Assembly: GCA_039619475.1 (NCBI GenBank)
Contig: CM077115.1
Coordinates: 39,318,444 to 39,382,443, forward strand
DNA length: 64,000 nucleotides
Direction of reading: 5' to 3'
Origin: Icerya purchasi
Taxonomy: Eukaryota; Arthropoda; Insecta; Hemiptera; Monophlebidae
The position numbers and the translations under genes are program-made. Below are positions 33,485-43,760 of this stretch, piece after piece. The notes below the pieces were generated by a model, which made no database searches, was not told the origin of the DNA, and was given only the letters and a program-made list of their open reading frames with translations. The stretch's first letter is position 1. The number at the start of each line of letters is the position of its first letter.

Positions 33485-35150
33485 ATAAACATTACTAACG
33501 CGGAGATAGATAACAATGCCATCAAAGTATTAAATAAAGGGCTGACTTTTGCTATTGCACCTCAACAAATTCCGTTGAAAGAAATTATCAGTAATATAGA
33601 ATACGGATTAAATATAGATAACGTGACTGCCCAAATTGCACAGGCAGGAATTCACGGTATTATTACGAAAATCAAAAGAAATGGAACCGCGCTCACGTCA
33701 AGAAGGAGAAGCTTTGTATTCAAGAACAATGATGGCGTTACGGTTTTAAAGAAAGATAAAGAAAATGCGGTGGTAGTTATGAAAACTGAGGATTAGAAAA
33801 AAAATAAAATTATAGTAGTGTAACGGACCTTATACGGGGAATTAGATAAAAAAAAACTCGTTGCCGAAAATTTCGAATAAAATAGAAAAATTATTAAACG
33901 ATTCGAATTTGGATTGGAAAACAAAAAAAATCGCTTATTTCTTCCGTAAATACCTAGGATGTATGGACTCTGGAAAATACATAAAACTGGTTGTCCAATG
34001 AGACCGATTAATTTTCTCGATTAATAGTCTCCGTCGGATTTCGTTGGAAAATCGCTGCGAAATTAAAGGATTTCGTAGGGAATACGCGACATTCGGAATA
34101 CGCCCGAGTTTACACGGAAGTTAAAAACGGCAACACTAGCGGAGAGTGACTTCTTATTGGTCAGTTGTTTCGATGTTGTGTCCCTATTTACGAATGCACC
34201 ATTCAGTTAATAAAAAATATGGAAGTGGATAAATTAACTACGACAATGTGTTCGCTTTTAACGGGAATATTTTTACAAATAAAAAGATGGTACGACGACG
34301 GGGCTTACGGCTAGCATCGATTTCAGCGAATATTTTTGTGGAGGATTTAGCAAAAAGAAAATCGTTAAAATAAATGGATGACACGTTTGTGGTCTGATGG
34401 AAAAGATGAAATATTTGAATTTCTCGCTGATTTATACAACTTTCTTTTTGGAAAATTCACTGCGGAAGAGGAAAAGAGGGTGGCACTTTAGCATTTTTAG
34501 ATGTATTGGTGGAATGAAATTTAACGGGAAGTGTAAAAATTTCAGTGTTTCCTAAATCGACCCATACTGATAAATATTTGCACGAGGAATGTTCGAGTCA
34601 AAAAAAAAAAAAAGGGGGTTTTTAAAACTTTGATAAAAAAGTTTTTGCGATCAGGAAAATATTGAGAAAGAGATAAGAAATGCGACGGTAAAAAATAGCT
34701 ATAAGGAATTTGAAGCGATGAAATTAATTGAGTTTCGGAAAGTGAAGAAATAAAGAAGCAGGCAAAGAAAAGGAGCGGTTTATTACGAATATCGTATATT
34801 TAATGTTACAGATAGAATTCGTGTCAAATTTTAAGACAAAAAAGTAAAATTCGCCCGGTATTTGGAGTTGACCGGAAAATAAACAAGTTTTTTCTTAAAG
34901 AAATAATGAAAGACGACCTACCTTCGTTACATGCAGCAGGTGTAGACAGAGTTCCCAGTGTTCATGCGGTCTAAGTTACGCGGGGCAAACTGGAAAGACT
35001 CTCATATACATGTACGAATTAAAGAAGCAGATTTTCGACACAAACGGTCTGAAAAATCCGCGGTAGCATATAGAACAAACGAAACACGAGATAAAGTTTC
35101 GCGAAGCGGAAATACCAGCGAAAGTCGAAAACGCGAGATTAATTAGGCTA
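33485..35150 (+). pseudogene. Penelope-like RT/GIY-YIG polyprotein relic
   Basis: N-terminal part NKGLTFAIAPQQIPLKEII and VTVLKKDKENAVVVMKTED (ending 33795) matches the segment before RT. Then come the Penelope RT landmarks: YGLWKIHKTGCPMRPIN (33962-34012), FDVVSLFTNAP with the first catalytic Asp (34169-34201), GLRLASISANIFVEDLAK (about 34302-34355), MDDTFVV with the catalytic DD (34374-34394) and GTLAFLDVLV (about 34490-34520). CSCGLSYAGQTGKTL (34959-35003) corresponds to the start of the C-terminal GIY-YIG endonuclease, followed by VRIKEADFRHKRSEKSAVA. Each lies in whichever frame survived; a poly-A insert (34600-34613) and several small indels break it. Confidence 0.85.
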
Positions 35151-35172
35151 TTGAAATCGAAAAATAAGAAAA

Positions 35173-35318
35173 TTTGTAAACAGATAATGACGGTGGAAAA
35201 ATCGATTCAAATTGGAAGACTGTTATCGGTCAAATGAAAAATGGAAGTAGCCAATCAGAAGGTGACCGTTGATCGTTGGCGTATTTATTTAAGGGCTGGC
35301 TTGAAATTCCGTGTTTGA
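35173..35318 (+). repeat. Right inverted terminal repeat of Penelope-like element
   Basis: Partner of 33302-33450. It starts near TTGTAAACAGATAATG and ends near CCGTGTTTGAT, immediately before the hammerhead-like motif. Confidence 0.9.
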
Positions 35319-35342
35319 TGCACCATGTGTGTGTGTCTGGTT

Positions 35343-35377
35343 CTGACGATGAATAGAGCACTGCTATTCGAAACGTT
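35343..35377 (+). ncRNA. Hammerhead-like ribozyme motif in Penelope-like 3' end
   Basis: CTGACGA (35343-35349), one extra T, a 6-bp helix GAATAG/CTATTC (35351-35356 with 35364-35369) and GAAAC (35370-35374) followed by GTT. This is the hammerhead core order CUGANGA, helix II, GAAA, NUH. Helix I is almost absent here (TT against AA only) and there is one extra base before helix II. Hammerheads are known from Penelope-like elements. Activity of this copy is doubtful. Confidence 0.5.
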
Positions 35378-35450
35378 AATGAAAATAAATCGTGACGTGT
35401 GGATCGAAAAAAGTAGACAAATTGTTAGTGATTAAATAAATTACGGGGAA

Positions 35451-36695
35451 AAAAATAAGAAGAGAGCTGGGTGATATTAATATCGCAAGTACCCCGAATT
35501 TAAAATCAAATCTGTCGTTTAATTACTGATGAATGATAATCAGGTGCGTGCATTGCCATCAGAAGGTGAAAAATTCGGTAAATGCTCACACCCACCTTCA
35601 TTCCGTCTTATCGCTGCTACACACGTATAGAGTTCAACTTTTATGCGTACCTGTATGAATTTTCAATTCAAATATTATTTTGTTTATTTTTTCATAAATT
35701 TTATATTACGTAAATTTTATATTGCGCAATTAAATGTTTGCTCCTTCTAAATGTAATGAATAAGAGAGTTTTATTTTCTTCTATGTTATAGTTTTGGCAA
35801 TCCCTCGCGGAACATTTACCATTATAAATTTTCAAAAATTCAAATCACTTTAATATTTACAATGCCCATCTATGCGCATATCTGCGCGAGCGATGGAATT
35901 TTATGTAAATAATAAAAATTTCTTGAAAAACAAACAAAAACTATATGTAAACATTTTTAAACATTTTTATTTCTTGCGCTTTTGTTAATTTATATAGTTT
36001 AAGTAGAATCAGTTTTTAAGAACATCAGTTACATTTCTATTTAAAAAGTAAAACACTCGCATTGCGCTTCTAATTTTTTTTTTTTTTTTTCCTTTGGGGT
36101 CCAACTTTTTTTAATTATTATTCTCCGATAATGCCGAAATGCTACGCATTGTCCCGGCCGATGGAGAAAGTGTGCCGGTACAAACTTCCAATTTCACGTC
36201 GAGTACGTGCTGCGATCGATATCAAACTGTGAGAGATACCGAAATTATGAAAAAAGTGGTCTGCCGATACGTACGTACTCGTAATTGTATTAAAAGCCCG
36301 CCGAAACAACTAGTTTCGAACTCGGACACGATGATTTATTTTCATAAAACATTTCACTCGCAGTTCCTGCTGGCAAGTAAAATAAATTTAAAAAAAGAAA
36401 GAAAATATAAAGCTAAAAAAAAAGAAACAAAAAATAAAAATTCGAGAATTCTCTCATTGTCAAAAGAAAAAACAAAAAAACCTGAAAATCAAAACACAAT
36501 TTTCGAAAATTTTACACCGAAATTACTACAAATACGTTAATTGAATAATTACCACAAAACACGAGTTATTGATTCATTATTTAAAAAATTATCAATATAT
36601 AATCTCTTTCTTCATTGTTTAATAATTATAAATTTTCCATCTAAAAATACACACGATTTTAATTTCATATAGTAGGTTTTCTATTTTTTTTTTTT
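35451..36695. other. Spacer, no recognised gene
   Basis: A 133-codon plus-strand frame (36139-36540) exists. Its second half is lysine/asparagine-rich and compositional, and the first half is unrecognised. The minus strand near 36307-36325 carries GTTCGAAACTAGTTG, a variant of the motif seen at 17.4 kb. Confidence 0.35.
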
Positions 36696-36699
36696 TTGT

Positions 36700-36870
36700 T
36701 TTACTTGTACTTATATTTATATTATGTATTTATTTTTATATATTTTGTGTTTATTTTTATATTTTGTATTTATTTTTACACATTTTGTGTTTATTTTTAT
36801 ATTTTGTATTTATTTTTATATATTTTGTGTTTATTTTTATATTTTGTATTTAATTTTATATTTTGTGAAA
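36700..36870. repeat. T-rich minisatellite, TATTTATTTTTATATTTTG type
   Basis: About eight to nine ~20-bp units alternating TATTTATTTTTATATTTTG with GTGTTTATTTTTATATTTTG and variants. The same repeat in the same orientation reappears at 38279-38380. Confidence 0.85.
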
Positions 36871-36935
36871 CGTTTAAAACTTCCGCAGTGAGATTAATCA
36901 TAGTGAAATAAATTTGCGGACAACTGCGTAGAAAA
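36871..36935 (+). repeat. Dispersed repeat shared with 63.75-63.83 kb
   Basis: Contains AAACGTTTAAAACTT, ATTAATCATAGTGAAATAAAT and GGACAACTGCGTA in order. The reverse complement of 63775-63832 has the first two blocks, and the plus strand at 63750-63775 has the last two. Confidence 0.65.
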
Positions 36936-37017
36936 TTTAGTGTATTTTTTTTTTTTTCTTTTTTATATGCGTCGTTTGTAACTACTAAGGTCATTACAGC
37001 ACATATATGGAGGTAAC

Positions 37018-37745
37018 TTATATGTTATCAGTCAAACCACTTGTTCTGACGAAGGCTATAACCCTTGTGACGTTAGTTGTAGCATTTGCCAGACAATCCT
37101 GTGTGTTATTGGGTAGGCTATGTTGCGTCCTGAACGTGGCGAACTTTGGGCACGTGAGAAGAATGTGTGGAATTGTCGGTATACCATCCTGGCCGCAGAA
37201 GAAGCACATAGTGGGAGGCGAAGATTTGCTAATTATATGACCGTGCGACATAGTGACGTGACCGATTCACAGCCGGCTAAGACTTTTAAAATCATGTCGG
37301 GATATTCCCTTTGGTGGCCACCATGGTTCGACTGTGGGCTTAATGTTTTTTAAAAACGTTGTCGTAGCTGCCCATTCTGTTTTCCATTGGTTCTCGCACT
37401 TTTTAAGAAAAAATATGCATCATCGAGGATGGTAGGTTCGAGTCCTCTGGCATTGGCGAGGACAACGCTGAACGCGCTTCCACATCGACCCTCTCATTAC
37501 CAGGTACCCCGATGTATCCAGGGACCCATATGAACGTCACCCGACTATTCTTTTGGTTATACTGATTTAGAAGGTAATGTATTTTCAATATTAGCGGGTT
37601 GCTGCATTTTTGGTTTTCCAGCATGCATAACGCCTATAGGGAATCTGTGGCTATCAGAACTTTTATAGATTTGTTGCAAAGATGCCGGTAGTGGTCCTGC
37701 TTCGCCTTTTGCCTTAGCTCCATCTGTGTATTATACTAGGTGGTC
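37018..37745 (-). pseudogene. RNase H and zinc-knuckle end of a Jockey/I-like ORF2, minus strand
   Basis: Minus-strand order: YTDGAKAKGEAG (about 37690-37725, RNase H strand 1 with catalytic Asp), IATDSL-type segment, then VTFIWVPGYIGVPGNERVD (RNase H end) in the frame 37403-37624, then C-terminal CFFCGQDGIPTIPHILLTC (CxxC, H, C knuckle) in 37018-37251, ending FVRTSGLTDNI at a stop. At least two frameshifts separate these parts, and the RLRIGH segment between 37250 and 37400 is degenerate. It has the same domain order as the 4.3-kb element but is clearly diverged from it. Confidence 0.85.
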
Positions 37746-37883
37746 CACATATTTGTTAACTGCTCTGGCTGCCATTTCTGCCGAACACTGGAAATTTTTT
37801 GTACCTGGATTCGATTTCAACGATGTATCCATGTTCGTTTTTTTGGACATCCAGAGGAGAATATATTTAATTCGATAATACAG

Positions 37884-37927
37884 CGCTTAACGTTTCGGTC
37901 AGCTTATACTGACCATCATCAGAAGCG
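37884..37927 (-). ncRNA. Candidate hammerhead ribozyme with helices I and II
   Basis: Minus-strand order: CGCTT (37927-37923), CTGATGA (37922-37916), T, GGTCAG (37914-37909), loop TATAAG, CTGACC (37902-37897), GAAAC (37896-37892), GTT (37891-37889), AAGCG (37888-37884). Helix I is CGCTT with AAGCG (5 bp), helix II GGTCAG with CTGACC (6 bp, perfect), and cleavage would fall after GTT, a permitted NUH triplet. Helix III is minimal (AC with GT), as in known Penelope and retrozyme hammerheads, which often act as dimers. The one deviation is a U between A9 and helix II, shared with the 35.3-kb copy. Confidence 0.65.
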
Positions 37928-38278
37928 AACTGAGACATTTGAACGCAAACATCGGTCCACAATAACGACAAAATTAAATAAAAACCAAAAAAAAAAACAA
38001 AAAACGCCAACCAATAGAATAATGTAACGCAAATACAATAAAATTCCGAAACAAAGAACAAAGACACAAAAAGCCTGAAAAAAGAAAAAAAAGAGAAACT
38101 GGGAAAGTACGACAGAAAAAATTATAAATAACCATCGATGATGTATAAAAAATAACATAAAAACCGACTAAAAAAAAAACAAAAAAAAAACGGAACAAAC
38201 AAAAAATAACATAAAATAATAACCTGAAAACCTAGGAAAACACACAGAAATTAATAGAAAAACATGAAACTGCAGCGG
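37928..38278. other. A-rich spacer
   Basis: Strongly A-rich on the plus strand. Minus-strand frames are poly-Phe/Leu and compositional. May be the eroded body of the element whose end carries the hammerhead motif. Confidence 0.35.
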
Positions 38279-38380
38279 AAAATTTTGTATTTATTTTTAT
38301 ATTTTGTGTTTATTTTTATAATTTGCATTTATTTTTATATTTTGTGTTTATTTTTATATTTTGTATTTATTTTAGTATAC
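38279..38380. repeat. T-rich minisatellite, second block
   Basis: Same unit and orientation as 36700-36870, about five units. Confidence 0.85.
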
Positions 38381-39352
38381 TTATTGTATTATTTTTTCCC
38401 TAACTTACGTTTGACGGTCGATTTTATTATCGATAGTTCATTTCTGTCATCACCGTGTGCGCATCTTTGGTGACGGTGGAATGTTTTGAAACCTATACAT
38501 TTCCGCATATATTTCGGAAAATATGCGCAGACTCGTATTCGATTTTGCAAAAATGATAATTATTATTCGGCAACTTTAAATTTAATATTACACATTGGAA
38601 AAGTTCCCGATTGAGATCGATTTCAGTATTTTCGATTGCGTTGTTACTCTCACGTTACCGATTATTATTACCGAGGAGAACGATCGAGAATCTGGGGAAT
38701 CGTGAAACTTTTTAGATAGCAGTGAAATATTGTACAGCTGCTGTTCTGTATATTATATGGTGTTTTGTAAAAAATTAAAAATAATTTTAAAAATTTATTT
38801 CGAAATAACAAGAAAAAAAACAAAAAAAATACAATTTAAATGAAAAACACCAACAAAGTTGTTAAACTTTTTTCCGTTTTACGTCATTAAAATAGAGTGT
38901 AATTGAATTTAATTAATCGTTAAAAAAAAAAAAAAAAAACAAAAACATTATTACGATATAAAATATTTACACAATGAAAGAATTAGTCGGAATTTTTAGA
39001 CATAATCGGTTACAACATTCTCAAATTTGTATTATTATTGTATTCTGAAATATCGCATTTTAAAGTAAGCGTCGTGGGGAAAGAAACGCGAGCATGGTGC
39101 TATTTATTCACAGTGCGCCGTCTCACGGCCGTAGCCAGAATCCTAAGGACGGAACCGACACAACAATGTACGGCTTTTTCCGAGAATAAATTTATAATAA
39201 ACACAATCGCGAGAAGTATGCCGTTAACGGCGAGGGGGGGAATGCACGGATTATTTTAAAGTTAATTTCTGTACACACAAAAACGCGTACGACAGAAAAT
39301 TAGTCGTTTAAAAAATACAATAAACACCGATGTATGTTTCGGAGTTACTCCA
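38381..39352. other. Spacer, no gene seen
   Basis: No recognised feature. Poly-A near 38922-38939. Confidence 0.4.
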
Positions 39353-39716
39353 TAATCCGGGGCGGATCCGGGGCAGGGGGAATTATATAATTACGTAATA
39401 TCTCATACATGGTAGATAGTAAATTTGAGAAATACCACACCTTGCTTTTCATATAGAAAATCAAATAACGAACACTTCTTTAGAAATGTTTTAAAAGTGT
39501 TTTAAAAATACATAACTATTATACAGTTTTTGTTTTAGTTTTAGGTGAAAACTAAAACGAAATTATAAAATTGTGGCTAAAATGATAGTATAATATTTGA
39601 ATAGTAAATTACTAGAAAAATTAAAACGATAGTATTTTTTATTAGACTTTAATTCTTTTTTTTTTTTTTTTTTTTTGTTAGTAATCCGATCCGAATTGTT
39701 TGTCCGTGAATGAATA

Positions 39717-39758
<42 letters not shown>

Positions 39759-40010
39759 TTCTCATTGAAATATTTCCATTTACATTGCAAAATAAAAAGT
39801 TAAAAATAAATAAGAAAGACGAATAAAAACCTAACATTAATACTTTTACGAGGAAACAGTATTATATATTAGATATAGAATTAAATCCCCATAGGTTATA
39901 ACATTTATGCACATTTTTTATAGTATAAATTAAGTTTCTCTGTTGTAAAAGATTTTTTCATCGAGAATTTGATTATTTTGGGGGCGGAAATGTCCCCTAT
40001 CCGCCCGTGG
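39353..40010. mobile_element. Possible non-autonomous DNA transposon with G/C-rich tips
   Basis: The left patch GGCGGATCCGGGGCAGGGGG and the right patch, whose reverse complement reads GGGCGGATAGGGGACATTT, are inverted relative to one another, a pattern of insect MITE tips. The interior is AT-rich, non-coding and holds a poly-T and an AT microsatellite (39721-39755). Inverted similarity is short and target duplications were not identified. Confidence 0.35.
39540..39760. repeat. Dispersed repeat shared with 47430-47625
   Basis: AAAACGAAATTATAAAATT, then TTTGAATAGTAAATTACTAG and a CCGATCC-containing block followed by an AT microsatellite recur in the same order and orientation at 47.4-47.6 kb. 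Confidence 0.8.
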
Positions 40011-40960
40011 ATGTCATAATCGTGACAATAATAAAATTAAAGTTAATGATAAATGAACGAATACGAAACATTTTAAAAACTGAACGCTTAAAAACATGTT
40101 GACGGATAATATGCGACGGACGGGGCATTTATGACTAGAATTTTATAGCCGCATCGTAGTTACGCAATAATTGAATTTCTGTCCTATTTAATTATTCCAT
40201 TTTGTTAGCCGGATGTGAACCAAAAAATATTTAAAAAAAGGGAAGAAACTATTTCAAACTGTACGTAACACTAAATATGACACTTTCCACGAATCGATCG
40301 ATTTTAAGTTTAATTAAAACGAAAATAGAATAGATTTTATTTTATTTCTTAATTAATCGTAACAATTATTCCTCGAAACGGGCGCACTTTGTCAAATGAC
40401 CTAGCGAATCTGCGAACGCAGAAATTTTATACATTATGCTTGATCACTCTCACGACTATTACACGGACTTTGGCTAGCGAGTCGTCTTCGAGTAATTCGA
40501 TTGTTCTCGAAATTTTGACCACTATTCCTCCCTTAATTATTCTGCACGGTCCTCTGTCGATTAACTATTTTGGTAGTGTGAAAGAGATTGATGTTAATCG
40601 AATAGATAGTTTGACGGACAAATCCTCTGTCTATTCTTCTCTTCTTTTTATCCTTACAAAAACGGAAGAGATAAATGAAAATAAAGAATAAAAAATTTTA
40701 AATACGCAAATTTTGCGGCGTAAGTGCTATTCGAGAAAATCCTAGATTACCGTTGTGTTCCGTAGTAACGTTTGCAAATGTTTTTTTTTTAAATGTTTGT
40801 ATTACGTTTTTTATCCTTTTTCGTTGTATTCTTCAACCTCACGTTATCTGTGAATTTATTTGAATCATTCGCGAATTTTACACTAATTTGTGCGTTAAGA
40901 CGATGTCGTAGTCGATAGCGTATTTCTTTTCAACGGTCGATGTAACTTAATTCTGATAAT
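40011..40960. other. Spacer, no recognised gene
   Basis: A 100-codon plus-strand frame (40389-40691) is open but unrecognised, with serine/threonine-rich composition. I give it little weight. Confidence 0.35.
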
Positions 40961-41000
40961 TGTTTGTGATCATCAGTTTGAAACTGGTCGGTGTTGCTTT
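40961..41000 (+). repeat. GTTTGAAACTGGTCGGTGTT motif
   Basis: Plus-strand variant of the GTTCGAAACTAGTCGGTG motif at 17.4 kb, preceded by GTGATCATCA. Confidence 0.6.
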
Positions 41001-41059
41001 TAGTGTCACCGAAACCGAAATTTATTTTTATAATTGTTTTAATTACACTTTAAGGTTGT

Positions 41060-41940
41060 TTTTTTTTTTTTTTTTTGGATCCGTCTACAAGGACATAGGC
41101 CCAAGAACAGAGGAAAAAAGATGAAGAAACTTAGATCTTTATACGATCAGAGATAGCCGACAAAAAGGAATCAAGAGCCTGAACAACAGAAGGAGAAGGA
41201 AGGGAGAGAATGAACGAAGCACTGTATGGAGCGGGGAATATGTAAAAAAGGAGGAGTAGAAAGCAGCTTGATCGGTTGCAAGAGATGCACACTCGAACAT
41301 TACGTGATCGGGATCACACACAAATTGGTTATTGGAGGGATGCAACGGACAAAAAGGATACGGCACAAGAGAGAAACGGAAAAGCGAGGAAGAAAGCAAA
41401 CTGTGCCGAAAGCGCAGGCGGCAAATCGCAGAGATGTTGGAGCGACGCATGGCAGAAAAGTCAAGAAACCAGGGGAAACGAGGAAGGGAAGGCTGAATAG
41501 ATAAGAAAAAGGAATCCGGGTTGGAGAAAGAGAAGACGTAGGAATCAAACCATAGATTGGAATGAGCAGCAGAAGATAGAAGGGTTATATTGGAAGAAGA
41601 GAAAACACAGGAAGAAACCTACCGGAAGAGGAAGATAACCGAGCGAATGAATCAACTAACTCATTATCCTCAATTCCGGCATTACCCGGTATCCAATAGA
41701 GGTCCGTTTGGATTAAGTGTGAAAGGAAAAGATCACGAATCAAGGAGCGAATAAGAAGAATAACGTAATCGGCTGAGTAAGGAGGAAGAGGAGATGCGAT
41801 AGTTTGCAGCACGCTTCGAGCATCCGACAGGATAAGGATATTGCGAGAGACAGGAGAGGACCTGATAAAAAAAAATGCATGCAGAATTCCGCATAGAAGA
41901 TAGAGCAAAAGGAGGGAAGTTTAAAGGACTCGACATAATT
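41060..41940 (-). mobile_element. RNase H/zinc-finger non-LTR copy, minus strand
   Basis: Minus strand: ILSDARSVLQTI (RNase H, Asp retained), TDLYWIPGNAGIEDNELVD (RNase H end), then after a frame change MRRSNISAICRLRFRHSLLS and a C-terminal finger CPLHPSNNQFVCDPDHVMFEC-like segment in pieces, ending in a 3' UTR with CTTGGGCCTATGTCCTTG and a poly-A tract (poly-T on plus, 41060-41078). Lacks the RT and 5' half. Stops and indels make it non-coding. Confidence 0.85.
41585..41908 (-). pseudogene. RNase H domain remnant
   Basis: A 107-codon open stretch of the non-LTR copy above. It contains the DAR...L helix segment and the WIPGNAGIEDNELVD motif where RNase H carries its last acidic residue (ELVD). 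The first catalytic Asp strand (TDGS) lies upstream and is not recovered here. Confidence 0.75.
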
Positions 41941-42035
41941 TAGAGAGGGACAGAAAACGATTATTAATTGGGTAAATTTTTTTTTTTTTTTTTTTTATAT
42001 ACTATTATATAATAAGCGTATATTTTAATAAAAAA

Positions 42036-42635
42036 TTTTCCTCTTTTCTTCATCCTATTAATTGCTCTTATTCCCCGATTCCTCCTAAACCTGTCATTCC
42101 TAATGTTGTTAGATCGGAATTTTTACAGAATCTAAACTCTTCTTTTCCTAATCATTTTTTGATTTTCACCGATGGCTCCAAGGGACCCATTCATCTGTCA
42201 GTTAAATTACTCTTCCTGGATATTCATGGTTTCTTTCGCATCCCTCTCTTCTTCGATATTCTGATGTTGTTTCCATTGTTCGTATGCGCTTTGGCCATTC
42301 TTTGCTGCCATTATCTAAATTTCGTTTTTCCTTGATTTCTTCTCCACACTGTCCTCTCCATCATCCGGATGATGCAGTTATTTGCGACGCCGATCTGTTC
42401 ATCTCTTTCCGTGGAGCATTTTGTATTCTTATTTGCTGAAGCTTGTGGACTTCCTACTCCTTATTATGCTTCCTATATCCTGTCCTTTCCATTCCCGAAT
42501 ATTAATTATTCCCGCTATTTGTTCCTTCCTTTTTAGTTAAAATTTCTGATCGGATCCGAATTTAACCGACTTCTTTCCTTACCTTTTGTTTCCGGGTAAA
42601 GGTCCTTGGTTGACGAGCCCAAAAAAAAAAAAACA
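42036..42635 (+). mobile_element. Same non-LTR family, plus strand, internally deleted
   Basis: Begins in sequence before RNase H, reads FLIFTDGSKG (42164-42178, RNase H strand 1 with Asp) and then jumps into the distal C-terminal region (SVKLLFLDIHGFFRIPLF), skipping most of RNase H. It continues through a degenerate finger (CPLHHPDDAVICD), FAEACGLPTPYYASYILSF and the 3' signature GGTCCTTGGTTGACGAGCCC with a poly-A run (42622-42634). Confidence 0.8.
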
Positions 42636-42979
42636 ACAAAACATCGTTTGCCATATCCCTGAAGAGAAACTATTTTTTTTAAATGCATATCTATCCTAAT
42701 TAAGGTGATTATTGTGTTTCATGAATTTAAATATAAAATGGTGTTTCATCTTTAAAAAATTGGAGTAAAAATATTACGATCAAAGTTTCGGTCGAATCCC
42801 CGAAGGTTCGGCTAAATTTGGCTAAAACCGAAACTCCGATCGGACATCAATTCCTTTTGATAACATTTCTACTTTCATTTCACCGTTTGAATTATTGAAA
42901 GTTTCAATCTGTTTAACAGAATATCAATGAATAACATAGATTAGCGGGAATTTAAAAAAACCAACCGTGCAATAATTTT
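42636..42979. other. Spacer, no gene seen
   Basis: No recognised feature. It includes two near copies of a GGTTCGGC/GTCGAATCC palindromic patch near 42785-42840. Confidence 0.35.
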
Positions 42980-43205
42980 TTCGGTTTTTTTTTTTTTTTT
43001 TTTTTTTCTTTTTGTAATTCGTCAACGAGGAGTCTAAGGATTAGGAAAAGGAACGAAAGTGTAGAACATCAGAGATATCCACAGGACATGAACAAAGAGG
43101 AGAGAAGAAAAAAAGGAAGACGAAAGATGTCCTATAGAGAGTAGGAAAATCCATTTAGAGAAAGTTAAGAGGAGTTCAAGGTTCACAACGACGGGAGAAC
43201 AATCA
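42980..43205 (-). mobile_element. 3' end of the non-LTR family, minus strand
   Basis: A poly-T tract (42986-43007) and then, on minus, a short 3' signature CTCCTCGTTGACGAATTAC followed by C/T-rich sequence similar in texture to the other copies. Little coding signal. Confidence 0.5.
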
Positions 43206-43229
43206 AATAAGACTAAACTAGATATAATA

Positions 43230-43760
43230 AAAAATTCTCGCCCTCGATTTCGTGTTTAAATGCTTTTAATTTCTCTCCAATTCCAGCTATTCTTGTAGAA
43301 TATGCGTCCATTCGCAAATCTTATTTAGGCTAGCCGATCCTCGTTAAACTTACTAGAGCGTTCTTTGTATCCATTTCAGCCCCTCAGTTTCTAAGTTTCT
43401 CTAATAGCTGGCCTTCATTTAGGAAAACCCCTAACCCTTTATTTCTCTTCGTCTTAGTTTGATTTTGGCTTTACACACAATCTCCCGTCTGATGATAAAC
43501 TCTCTTATTTTTTTCCTTCAAACTTCAACGACCTCCGTCATCCTCTTAGGCTGTTTAATCTGCCCCCCCCCCGCCCGCTTTTCAACATCTTTCGAATTCT
43601 ACAGCACCCCATCCCCATTCCTTATTATTTCCTTCTCATGTGACCGTTTTCATTGTTGGTTTTCTGAAGGACCTGGTGGCGTCGGAGCTTCTTTTATCCT
43701 TCCTGATTTTACCTTATCGGAACTTAGTGAAAAAGCGATAAGATCTAAAATATAGATGAG
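43230..43760 (+). mobile_element. Non-LTR family fragment, RT end to RNase H start
   Basis: Reads ARAFFVSISAPQFLSF, then HVTVFIVGF and GPGGVGASFILPDF near 43645-43710, which fits the start of RNase H (usual TDGS followed by a glycine-rich strand) with the catalytic Asp lost. A poly-C run (43563-43571) adds frame noise. Confidence 0.5.

Larger units (their letters stand above)
33302..35450 (+). mobile_element. Penelope-like retroelement, near full length
   Basis: The coding relic (33485 to about 35150) is bounded by inverted terminal repeats at 33302-33450 and 35173-35318, and a hammerhead-like motif with an A-rich 3' tail follows (35343-35450). RT motifs and a GIY-YIG-like segment appear in the order expected for Penelope-like elements, which encode one ORF with RT then endonuclease. 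Terminal repeats in direct or inverted order are a known trait of the group. The open reading frame is scattered over all three frames with many stops, so the copy is dead. Confidence 0.85.

Noticed and set aside
36139..36540. 133-codon plus-strand frame
   Set aside because: The second half is Lys/Asn-rich from A-rich DNA, and part of the first half overlaps a dispersed motif.
37425..37465. B-box-like GGTTCGAGTCC suggesting a tRNA-like element
   Set aside because: Lies inside RNase H coding sequence read on the minus strand, and no A box is present at the right distance.
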